NCBI GenBank assembly: GCA_021029095.1
Contig: JAJOHG010000042.1
Coordinates: 186,001-250,000, forward strand
Length of the DNA: 64,000 nucleotides
Reading direction: 5' to 3'
Origin: Phellopilus nigrolimitatus
Taxonomy: Eukaryota > Basidiomycota > Agaricomycetes > Hymenochaetales > Hymenochaetaceae
Shown: positions 22,575 to 33,210 of the stretch, piece after piece
How positions within the stretch are numbered: position 1 is the first letter of the stretch
Layout of the letters: each line of letters begins with the position of its first letter
Program-made: the position numbers and the translations under genes
Notes under the pieces: generated by a model
Told to the model about the DNA's origin: nothing
Databases searched by the model: none
Seen by the model: the letters and a program-made list of their open reading frames with translations, nothing else

Positions 22575-24308
22575 ATGGCCGCATGTCCCCATGTCGGCGA
22601 TCGACTTACTAAAGATCAGGAAACGTCTCTCATTCGCGAGTTCGCAAGCCGGAATCCATTTATATACCGAGTAGAACATGACAGATCGGCGGCACGATAT
22701 ATTCCTGGAATAGGCATCGTTTCAAGTGCTCATGTTGGACGTGAGAGCTCCGCACATACTCTGGAATGCGAGCGAGTACAACTCGTTAAAGTTCCAGACA
22801 CGGAATTCGAGCGACATTTGACCTATAAGTCACCAGGAACACGGCTAGTCTCCAGCTCCCTTAGGGCCTGCTCGGCTCCAGGAGTTGTGCAGTCACCGGC
22901 TGGGCAACCCAAGGCCGGAGACTTCCGCACTAGTCTGAGCCAACGCTGCACCTGTTTGTCACATAAAGTCACATACTGTAATGTGAAAATGGACATCCAA
23001 AATGCCGGACTTTATTTAGATTTGGACGCTTATCTTATGTAATACCATAATTAAGCAAATTGGAAGCATTTTAATCATTATTATTACTAGTATTTGTTTC
23101 AAGTTTTCAGTGAAAAGAAAAAGCCGACGAGTAAAAAATCTATGATACAACATCTGTATACACGTATGGCCTCTAACCAATGCATATAAACAAATAGGTC
23201 GTAGAAAAATTGTGGTAAATGTAGATAGAAAAATAATTCGGACCTTTCCGTTTGTTGGTATGCATAAGTTAATGAAGCCTAGGGAAAAAGTCACGCACAG
23301 AAGCCGTTGGGTCACAACCGCAGTCGCACCGAGCACTCGTTTCGGCTGAGGTTGGCCAACCGGTGACTTCCCAATCACCGGTTGCAAATTTGGGTGGTGG
23401 AGGCTGCGCAACTCCTGGAGCCGAGCAGGCCCTTAGTCTTCCATGGGCGTTCTGGCAGTGCCAAAAAAACCTTCTTGCAGGGAAACATAATATTCGCATC
23501 ATAATCATATACACGCCATCCATTGCCGACTTCTCCAACCTTGCAATCAAGAAGCTTAATGAACGCGGTAGCCGGATGCAAAAAAACCTCAATAAACTGA
23601 AAAAAACTGAAAATTTTCACGAAGTGCTCCCACGAAGTCCTTGTGAATACCTTCATCCCGGAATCAGCCATTCGGGCCATGCCGCTATGGACGGATGTGG
23701 CACCACATATTCCTTCTTTTTTCTGCCGCGAGCCTGCTGCTGAACAGACTCGGCATGTCTTTGAGGCCCGTTCCACGTTTGGAGACTGGCGCAACCTTGT
23801 TCATGAACGATTCAAAAAGTCGCTCTCCAGGGCGGAATTTAAACTCGGAGCACTCGAAGAAACTGCGGAGTTCGCCATCATGCTCTTGCCACATCCTCCT
23901 TTAGATATAGTGCAATCCATCAGTGCTCGCCCCCTGGATCAACTTTCGTCCTCGATTCTTGACATGTCGATGGTTGCCTGGAATTTATTCTGCTGGCCTA
24001 TGCAACACACTACGTCCCGGAACATAGCTCCCTCACTCCCTGCATGTGATCCCTCACTTCCAAACAAACAGCTCGACATTATCATAGAAAAACTCAAGTA
24101 TTTCGCACGTAAGGCGAACTCGACAGGAACGTAAGTATCGCTTTCTTGTATGTCAAGTTTACTCGTATTTATAAAAGGCTGTCGGACTTTAGAGCTCAAA
24201 AGGGGTCAAAATGTCTCGTTATCCCGGCTAATGTGTCACAAGCTTACAATGTGGATAAAGAACTGGTGAATAATTCAACAAATATGCTCTGCTTTAGTAA
24301 GTAATAGA
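22575..24308 (+). pseudogene. Unassigned coding-like exons interrupted by a TIR element
   Basis: Before the element, an ATG frame from 22575 reads MAACPHVGDRLTKDQETSLI and stays open into the TIR. After it, a frame from about 23600 reads SHEVLVNTFIPESAIRAMPL and then ALEETAEFAIMLLPHP. It reaches a GTAAGT donor at about 24132. A following exon (LSDFRAQKGSKCLVIPANV) starts after an AAAAG acceptor at about 24178. Good splice signals between the last two exons suggest a genuine gene, but stops separate the earlier pieces. I do not recognise any domain. Whether the pieces on the two sides belong to one gene is inference. Confidence 0.35.
22863..23433. mobile_element. 571-bp non-autonomous TIR element, hAT-like ends
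   Basis: The left end (AGGGCCTGCTCGGCTCCAGG at 22863) and the reverse complement of the right end (ending 23433) match over about 28 nt with one change (GTTGTGCAG versus GTTGCGCAG), then diverge but stay GC-rich. No transposase is present. The start resembles hAT-type ends. An exact 8-bp target duplication is not adjacent, but TAGTCTCC (22846-22853) and TAGTCTTC (23434-23441) nearly match, with nine extra bases on the left. Element type is inferred. Confidence 0.65.
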
Positions 24309-25077
24309 AAATGTATATATGCCTTCTCATCTTTGACCAACAATCTCAGGCAACTCGGAGGAGGACTCCGGACAACGACCATAATGGATGGAAGGGCATG
24401 TGTTGCTAGCTAGTCATTGCTGGTGAGGTCATAGCACACATGCGAGCGTGTCATTCCTTATAAAATATTTCAGATAGGATGGTGCTCATTTAACAAGGTA
24501 TATAAGTGTGCCAATTTTGATTTAAAAAAGACAATTCGTGACGGCGAAGACGCTATGTCCCCAAACATCCATCTGGACTGAACACAATGATTTGTCAGGC
24601 AAGTAAACCATGTACATTTTTTACACTCGCACGGGTTTCTGGGGATGACAGCAACTTCTGACTCGTGGGAATCTATCGTAGCGCTCGTTTCACCGCAACA
24701 TTTCTATGATACACTGTGAGGTCCAATCCGCGAGTTCTTAACCAACCTGTCACGGATGATGAGTTCCAGGTTCAACGGAACAGTAATAGCTTATCCATCG
24801 CCCGGCAAAAGAAATCATCTATGGCAATTGTACCGAAGGGTGTCAACTAGCCTGAAATCGAGCTGTAGGACGTGTTTCTCTGAGACTGTTTCGCGAGCGC
24901 GACACGTCCCAGTAACGACGCGGTAAGGGTCATCCGAATGCAAGCTGTGAGTTTGGTATCACCGGAAGAAATTTCCATATGAGTTCAATATTATGCGTAT
25001 TTTAGAGCCGTAGACATCTATGAAGGTTCCGCGGACGGGCGCAAAAGAGTGCATATAAATTGATTGAGTAATGAATG
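24309..25077. other. No gene recognised
   Basis: This is spacer between the unassigned exons and the second F-box duplicate. It has no long frame, TIR pair or RNA gene. Confidence 0.45.
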
Positions 25078-26158
25078 AATGGAACTATAAGATCAAGATT
25101 ACTGCAAGACATGCTCTTTCTTGGCGGGCGCACACATATGCACCTGCCTCGGCACTGTACAGTTTTTGATCAACGACTTTATCATGCAAGTTACGTCTGC
25201 GAATCCTAGCGTAAGCCTCCAGAATGTTTCATCAAAATGGTTATCTTCGTACAGAAACCAAGCAGAGTTAGTGAGGTATAAACCGACCGATAACAAAATG
25301 AACTTACAACCCCCGCGTAACCAGTCTGGCGACGGTATTACGGAAGCTCGATCACAGTCCGGACAGCAGCGAAGTACGATGTTGTAGCCGTGATGACCTT
25401 TGTTTGGACCACGGTATCGCCGAAAATCTTCGACTGCCTGTGAATATGCATTGGCGAACTGGGAATCATGAGCATTCCATAAGTCTGCGTCACGGTCCTC
25501 ATCGTGGCTCTTTATATGGCAAAAGAGGATAAGCTTCAACTGCGCTCTTGCACTGGCCGACCGCTGTACAAACGCGCGTACCGCGGCTGACGGCTGTGCA
25601 TCAGAAACCGCCAGCCAGAGTTGGGGCGTGCCGAGAGAAATGGCACGGAAGCGTCGAGAGACATGCGATAGTCTGACAGCGAGGGCAAGGGACACAAGCG
25701 TGGGTTCTCCCAAGGTATCTGAAGAGAGTTGGTATGTAGTTTCGAATATGAGAGAGAGGACCTCGTTGGGGAGCGTGCTGATATGGTCCACACGCGGCTT
25801 CTCCGGGGAGACGGGTGCACACACTTTCTTCTGGCTTCTCTTCTGTTTCTTCGGGTGGTGATATGCGATATCATGCTGCTGTTCTTCTTCAAGTCGCAGC
25901 CTTTTTCTCCTTCGAGTTTCAACAGGCATGTCTGAGCCACGCGAATGATCGGAATGCATTGTCTCAGCAGCAATTTTTCGGCGAATTAATGATATTTTCT
26001 TACCTGTCGCCCACTATTGTCTGCTTAAATAGCAAATGAGTTTCTTATGATATTTGATTGCAGTGATATCGGGCGCGAGGTTGAAGTTGCAGTTGAAGGT
26101 TGATCGGCCACAAATCCGTGGTTGTAGTTGCTTAAAACGGCTTGATTAGTCAGCTTGG
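25078..26158. repeat. Duplicated block 2 (partner 20732-21812)
   Basis: This is the second copy of the F-box block, same orientation. It begins at the same TGGAACTATAAGATC word and ends about 200 bases upstream of the coding start, at GATTAGTCAGCTTGG. Confidence 0.85.
25099..25959 (-). CDS. F-box protein, tandem copy 2
   Basis: This 286-residue paralogue of the 20756-21616 protein has the same basic N-terminus and F-box (ISTLPNEVLSLIFETTYQL). It carries two extra residues (CAPVSPEKP versus RVAPEKP) before the box. Most differences cluster in the C-terminal half, for example FRRYRGPNKGHHGYN versus FRRHCGPNKDENSRN. N-terminal and F-box conservation with C-terminal change is what one expects if the substrate-binding side diverges while the Skp1-binding side is kept. 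No stop or frameshift is seen, so both copies look usable. Confidence 0.85.
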   Translation of the reverse strand: MHSDHSRGSDMPVETRRRKRLRLEEEQQHDIAYHHPKKQKRSQKKVCAPVSPEKPRVDHISTLPNEVLSLIFETTYQLSSDTLGEPTLVSLALAVRLSHVSRRFRAISLGTPQLWLAVSDAQPSAAVRAFVQRSASARAQLKLILFCHIKSHDEDRDADLWNAHDSQFANAYSQAVEDFRRYRGPNKGHHGYNIVLRCCPDCDRASVIPSPDWLRGGCKFILLSVGLYLTNSAWFLYEDNHFDETFWRLTLGFADVTCMIKSLIKNCTVPRQVHMCAPAKKEHVLQ

Positions 26159-29100
26159 CTCAGTCGGCCCGCGGTCCTCTTGCTACCTTACGTTCCAGAA
26201 ACAGCTGATTAATAATTCAACATCGATATTCTATCACTACATTGTCTGTTGCCATAGGCCCACCCAGAGGTCCTGGAGCGGCGTGTAAGTCGCTTGCGAT
26301 TGTTATTTCCCAATAACTGTCAATTCATTTCACATTTCACTCTAGACAACAACAGAAATATGGGAGGCGCATTTCATCTGAAAATATGCTGTGGAAAGAA
26401 GACAAAGTCGCAAATGCTTCTTCGACCGATGGGAAAGCTGGTTTCGGATGTGATTTCTCACAGAACTCTCTGCTATCGCCTCCCTTTTGGCAATGATACT
26501 CTGAAATTCGGACGACCAGTATTTCCGAGTTAAATCCATGAATGATATACCCTTTCTTTACATCTTTAATATCACGTTCATTCTGAAAAGACGAGGCAAT
26601 GGGCGTAACGACTCTGCAGCCAAAGCACCCCAAACGCGGAGCCTGGGTTTCGTCATCTCTCTAGCATGTTCAGCGGGCGTCCGGGAATCTTTTTGTTATA
26701 CATGTATAACCACCTGGAGATGGTCAAACACTTTGTGTTCTTGCTTCCGGCGTTCATAATGCATGCGCCTTTAGTCACCCAAAAATGTGCTTCGCCTCTC
26801 GGGGGGGGTTTTTTTTTCTTTTCACGTCGGCATGAGTATAGCGGCGCAGGTAATACGCCTTTCAGAGTGCAGGGGTCATAGATGCATCGCGAAAAATGCT
26901 CCTGGCCACCGTACTGCATCGTGTGAGTACAAACGCACCTGAGTCGGAAAGCGGCAGTTCCGAAAGAACTAACAAGCAGACCTCGAGTAACTCTATTCCC
27001 CCAGTGTGCCTGTGGTTACGATTGTTGGTGATAAGTGGAAAAGGGTAGTAAAGAGACCTCAACTCAAACACCGTTCAGAAATACGAAGTTTGCTGTTCAA
27101 CTTCGTTTTTCGTATTAGCGTAATTTTGCATTCAGGTCGGCGTGGAAGGGGCAAACGAGTGCTTCGCTCGGCTCTGTGCCGGCGTGCTTGACATGACAAG
27201 ACAGCTAAATATGTTAGTAATCTCTAATACCATAAGACACTGACCACGAAATCGCAGCTAGTTTCGCTGCTGTCTATGCGTATTGATATGCAAGACCGTG
27301 TTCGATGAAGACTCAGAATCGCATAAGTCAATTCAAGTCACGGGCACTCCACGAGACAATATCGTATTCAGGGAGCCCAGGTCGAATATAGCCATTAGTG
27401 ATGCATTGAGATTGCTCTTGTAGTATGTGTCGAAAGATGGCAGAGACTGCTGCTTCTATGTGAATCTAGAAGCGAATAGTGAGGTCAAATTATTTTAATT
27501 GAAAAGAGCTCGCTGTGTTGGTTATTCAGCCTGCTAGACGACATATAAGTCTGCGAAGAGAATTAGAGTAAGCATCCCTTGCGAGCCAAGCTCGGAACGC
27601 GAGGTAAGATGAACCGAAATTGTACCGCGACGGTCTCGGTCTCGACATAAAAAGGCCATTTAAAAGATTTGCGAACGTAGAGTTCCCGCGAAAACTGAGA
27701 GCCACAACTTATGTATAAGGTCCGTATCAACTTACTTGCATGGAGCTTGACGGACGGCTTCGGGATTGAAGTCGCCTTTAGTGAGTTGGAGGCACCATAG
27801 TCTGCCACAGAGATTTTATCTCCACCTCTTTTCCTCCTTCCTTTCGTACATCATCGCGCCTTCCTTCTTTGATATGCAAGCCGCCCAGACTCAATATTGA
27901 GTGTCAGGTCGCCGTACGTATTCGTGATGCGCGCTTGACGCGGAAGGTTGAGCGCGGTACAGCGTGCATTTTTGCGGGCGAGGGGTTCAGATTGCGGATC
28001 CGCACTGAATATGGTGCAAAGACCTGATAGCAAGCGAAGGCAGCAGATGGGGATACCAGGATGAGAAGATGCGCAGCTCACTGCTGTCCTGGTTGGGTGT
28101 CGAGGCCAATGCTTCGATAAAAAATGTCGAGCATTGACGATCCTGAGAACTTCGACGAACGGCGATTTCATAAAAACAAATGCAGGCAAACCCAATGCAT
28201 TCCATTAAAAAATATACAGCGGCGCTTTTGCAGAATTCAAAATCTTCCGTTGAGCGTATGGTCAGCGAAGGGATGTGCGGTGAACTCACAAGTACGTCCT
28301 CCAAACCTCGTCTCTCGCCTATTTTTCACCATCTCTGCACGTGCGCCATCCCACATATTCCGTCACATTGGTGTTAGATGATGCTGAAATGCAAAAGACA
28401 TGAATTGAGCTGCTGCACGATGCCGTTGGGTCGATTGTTCAGCACGGCGTTTAGCGCCGGTGACTCAGGAGTCGGGACTCGGTAACTTGCAATGCCGGGC
28501 GCCTTCATGTACAACAACCGAGCAGCGTCTCAACTGAGTTTAATTTCAAAGTTCTGAGCTTGCTGGTTGGCGATAGAGATAAAGGAATAAAAGCATGCGG
28601 GTTCCCGCACTTTTTAGACGTGCAACTCGAATGCAAGATGGGTTTACTCATCCGTCCGCACAGGTCCAGTGCATCTGCCAGCAGTTCCGACATGCCCGTC
28701 TAGTGCGTTGAGAATACGGGCTGACGTGCCAGGCATGCCGTGCGACCGGTATGTCTCTGTCTCCTGTTTTCATTCTCGTTCAAGTTTACAGGGCTGTACA
28801 TCTCCAGCAAGAAGTCGAATCCCGTCGCACTTTGCGGGGCGCTGGACTGCGAGCCGAGCTATCAGGTGCAAGTGCTCGCGCACCGCTCATCACACACCGC
28901 TCTCGTGAATTCGCAGTCCCAGTCTACGTTCGCGCACTGTACGGGCGAGACTCGGCACGCATCTGTTATCCGTACGCACTCGGCAGGGCGCCAAAACGCG
29001 TTTTAGTCGATCACTATACTGGGCGTGCGCAAATACAGATACAAATGCTGATCCTCAAGCCTGAAAGGGATTAGCAGGGACACGAGCGCAACCAGAAAAG

Positions 29101-29449
29101 TCGGGCGCAAGTAGGTGACTGCACCCTTTTCAATCTGCGCATCCCTCGATACCCGTCATGAGCGGCAACATCAGTGCGTCGTAAGCCAAGACGCACACAA
29201 ACGCCTGCAGACACCAACTTCATCTCGAGATCCGAGTAGCGCGCGACGGGCTTCTTCGTCCCACGCGATTTCTCCACAGCACAGCCAGTCTCTCGCGCGG
29301 TCCATCGCCGCCTCTTCCGGAGGGGACCAGTGCATGGAGTCATGACTCGAGCATGAGAGAAGGGCGTGTTCGACGTCCGACCAACCCATTTGCGCGTACA
29401 TCTAGTGACTTTCAGGAATACAATGCAAACTGCCGGCTGGATTCGTTGT
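26159..29449. other. Gene-poor stretch with a few coding-like scraps
   Basis: I see no complete gene here. On the minus strand around 28035-27770 a frame reading ARITNTYGDLTLNIESGRLA, followed by a KATSIPKPSVKLHA exon, looks protein-coding. On the plus strand 28780-29006 a frame reading SNPVALCGALDCEPSYQVQV does too. On the minus strand 29401-29171 another reads HDSMHWSPPEEAAMDRARDW. None has a recognisable domain or full exon chain. A G-run next to a T-run at 26800-26820 is a simple low-complexity spot. Confidence 0.3.
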
Positions 29450-29985
29450 CATGGAATATCATCTCGAAGGGTCTGCAGCGGCGCGGCGCGGTGTGGTCCC
29501 GATGAGATTATTGTGCGTGATTTCGTTCTTCCTTCTATGTATTCAACGTTGCCCACTGTGGAGCTCTACGAGGGCATCGAGGAGGTTAAACGGCATATGT
29601 ACATTATTTTTCGGTGTGTCCGCGTCTTTTCAAATCTGCAGCACGAGTTCATATGCAAGTTTAAACACAACTGAAAGTTTTCAAATTCTGGATCGTGATG
29701 TCGAGATGGGAAGCATACAAAGATCGTCTAAAATGTACCACCCCAGGAATGGAGAATGGAGGAGTGGATAGAACGCCGATGAGGAAGACACTGAGGATTA
29801 ACGCCGAAGGGTGCCTTTCGCCACCTGTTGTTCAGTCTCTCCACTCGAAGCGCGCAACTCCTTCGGCTCATCCAGTTACAGAGAATTCTCTGAACGAGGT
29901 CAGCCGCGACCCTCTTTACGAGTCTACCTTGATGCTCTTGAATCCCGACAGCTTTGCTTCCTGCCCCGTGCAAATATAAGCTTGT
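29450..29985. repeat. Dispersed repeat, copy 2 (partner 4920-5440)
   Basis: Same ordered blocks as 4920-5440 and the same orientation. This copy ends about 300 bases before the start codon of the F-box gene at 30286, so it may lie within that gene's promoter region. Confidence 0.7.
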
Positions 29986-30285
29986 TGTCGTCCTGTACGG
30001 ACTAGTAACCATCGCGGCTGCTGGTTACGAGCCTGGCGCAAACTGCGCGAGGCATATAAAGGCATGCATTCTGTTGTAGGAATTGGCCATCGGACCACTC
30101 AGCAATGCCTCTGAACATCTCTTTCACTCAAGTTGGTATCTGCTTCCTATGTTTACCTAGCTGAACGACAACTCATTCTAATTTTTTGTTTGTTTCTGCC
30201 GCACAAATTGATCCGCAACATCACTACCGACAGTGCCTTCTGGTGGCATACCCACCGTGGGCATCAGCTGTCCAGCCATTCAGCA

Positions 30286-31494
30286 ATGTCTTTCGACGTC
30301 TCTGAGGTCTCGGATGATGTCTGGATCGAGATTGCATTGTTTTGTAGTTTAAAGGAAGTCCTATGTCTTGAAAGTGTATGTGCTTTCAATATATTTACGT
30401 GGTTTGAACAATATTTATCGCTTTGCTCCAGACATGCAAGTTTCTCCGCAACGTTTTCATGTCCGACAGAATCGTCTGGCTACGTCACCTCCATATGCTG
30501 GAGCAAAATGAAGCACCTGATCTACCTCGCCACATTCCCATCAGCACGCTCACCTCGCTCAAATTGCGCGGCCTTGTCATAGACGCACACCGGCGACATT
30601 TCAATTGCACCAATCCAGACCAGACACAGTGGCTGCAGCATACGCGAGAGATCAGTGTGTCCACTCGCTTTCTAGAACCAGACATGTACAGCTGGGGTCG
30701 TCCGGAGCTACTCCCTGGTGGTACTCTCTTCCTAGCAGTCTGTATGCCCGTGGAAAACTCTTCGACTAGCTGGTTTTCGGAATTCTTGCAGTGCTTCAGT
30801 GTGTCGACTGGCGAGTGTATCTGGACATACCAACCAGATAGGCTTGAAGTAAGGCGCTTTGACTATGACATGCAGGAAAATGGTGACGTGCATGTGCTCA
30901 CGGAGAGTGGCTCTCCTCAAATGGGCAACATTGGAACAAGGTAAGAAATGCAACATCTATAGAACATGAAGACTATCATATCACACTGATATTTTATTAG
31001 ACGGACAATCCTCGAGATTACCAAATTTTCGCCCCACACAAAGTCATTTAGATCGCTTTACAAGGAAGAGACAGAAGGCTCTCGGAACCCGCCTCAATTT
31101 ACAGAGCTTAGGGGTGACGTATTGGCAGTAGTATACAAGCATCTTGTCGTAACGTTCTGGAAAGAAAAACGTTCAGTTGCAATCCTTGGAGTGTGTATAT
31201 CTATCTGATGAAAGGGAGTCGAAACTGTCTAATACATTTCTGTGCAGATACGGTGTCTCGACAGTCTAGACTTCACCACCATCACAGGCTGGCTTAACAT
31301 TGATGCATAATCCCTCTTTCCTCGTCTTTGGAGTAAAAGTACATATGCTTGCTTCTCTCCCCAATGGGAGAAATGTGGCATTGCGCCAATCCAATCGATG
31401 CCAGACACTGACCAAATGCGTGTAGAATTTTACAGAGGAGCTCTTTATTTCTTTTCAATGTACTCCAAGTCTCTCATCATTCAGTACCTTGACT
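30286..31494 (+). pseudogene. F-box protein copy B, terminal exon mostly deleted
   Basis: Exon 1 (30286-30375) encodes MSFDVSEVSDDVWIEIALFC with the F-box start, ending LCLES. Exon 2 (30432-30940) begins TCKFLRNVFMSDRIVWLRHL, exon 3 is 31001-31190, and the last exon starts at 31248. Compared with copy A (1-893), the last exon lacks about 405 nt (roughly copy A 282-687) and runs into TAA at 31308-31310. Homology to copy A's coding end resumes after the gap and continues to about 31494 out of frame. The gene could still make an F-box protein without its C-terminal domain, so it may be truncated rather than silent. The N-terminus identifies copy A as well. Confidence 0.75.
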
Positions 31495-33210
31495 AAGGCA
31501 CTTATTTCGGCCTAGATTGCTTTTCAGTAGGCACATAACTAGCACTTTCTTATAAAGTAGTATATATATGTGGAATCACTCTGGGACAAGTTCAAATTGC
31601 CAGGCTACGGAATTACGGTGGCCAAATACGCACCCAGAGCGAAACGACTTTCTCCGCCTACCGTATGCGCACACTCCATAAATGCGCATTCACACATGAT
31701 TGGCAATTGCGCTGTCGAAGAAGGAGTGTGTGATGCACGCATCCCTCCGATTGCATGCAGCTCAAGCGCAAATTTCACGTTGACTAGGCCCGTTCACCAA
31801 TCTCCACATGCAGGACACTACAATTTCCATGTGTCAGCAGTCCCATTCCTTTAAGTTGAGTGAGAGACCACCTTTCCGTATGGCATGTTACAATTCCTTC
31901 TTTTTTTATTGCCAAGTAGTGGGTTCAAGCGCCTGGCGGGGACGGAGTTTAGCACGCGCTTCTCGTTTAGCTTGTTCTCAGGCTGTATGGCAGTGAGCTA
32001 GGGATGGCTATTTCAGGCTTTATGTTTCGGTTGGTAAACTCGCATCGATTTCCTGCCTGTTCGCTCTAGAGAGAAACACAAACATATCTGCAATCATTTG
32101 CAGACATGTTTGAGCAAACACCGTGGTGCATAGCGATTGTTTCTGGACTTCGAGATGCATCGCAGAAGTGTGAATAACGACGGAAGGCCAATGGCTGGGC
32201 GGCGTATCGGTTATGTATACGAATGCAACTGAGGCGGGTAAGCTCTTTCCACTCGCAATTCTATACCTCGGTTCTTCTGACCTTCTCCTCAGTAAATATA
32301 TCTTTCTTCTTCCATTCGAGTTATTATATTCCGTAAACTTGAAGTGGACTTCCAACGTGTCAAAAACATATATTCCTAACGTCTTCTGTCGAATCTGCGG
32401 TTCGGACTGCAGTTCCAAAACCGAGCAAGAGTTGCCAACATGTCGAGTTGGGGACATCCTGCGTTTGAAAACGGACCAAGAGGTGGTTCTCACCGTTACA
32501 ATGCAAAAACTTCCTCCGGGGTGAGCGGACAAACAACGGGGAAAAAACTGCATCTTTTTTACGGAAAGTGAAGAGATTTCCGGATGAATCAAAGAAAATC
32601 CGTGCCTGTACCCAAATCATGCCCATAAGCATAGGCTCGAGTTGTCTCTATCATACCTTCCGGTTGAAGAACTCGTACTGGTTAAAAAATGTATAGGCAG
32701 AGGATTCGGTCTGGACCAACTTGGTTTTCGTCCAGGGGAGAATTCGCACTTTTTGTTTTTGCGTCGGCGGCCGAAAAAAGAGAGAAAAAAAAAATCGGCC
32801 TTATCTGATCTGCTTTCGATTGTCCTTGGCGTGTGTTCGTTTTATCCTCCCCTTTTGAATTTATTTGAATTGGTGTTCGCGTATGCTCTTTGGCAGCTCA
32901 TTGACGTGTTGCATGCTCTATTATGTACATAACGGAAGTAAAACAAAAAGGTAGAATGTTCGTGTATTAGTATCTGATTAGATGGAGAGCAAGTAACAAA
33001 AATAGCGTTTTATCTGATAAGTTCAGGGACGCATGGCGTGTGAAGCATTTGATTAGATAAATTTTGATGCGTGTAATCGGTGTTGCGCAAGCCTTGTGCT
33101 CGTCGAGCACCGCACGATGGCACCAAACCCTTACCGCCCCTTGCCCCAGAAGTACTTCAAGGGTCTGTCCACACCGCTCCTTTCTTTCTACCATCACTGA
33201 CGCCCGCTCG
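31495..33210. other. Duplicated 3' flank, then no recognisable gene
   Basis: 31495-31830 matches the flank of F-box copy A (894-1200). Beyond it, overlapping frames at 32213-32524 (plus; PNVFCRICGSDCSSKTEQE then VGDILRLKTDQEVV) and 32592-32020 (minus) compete. The plus one looks slightly OB-fold-like but cannot be placed. The last 150 bases are upstream of the siderophore transporter. Confidence 0.35.
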
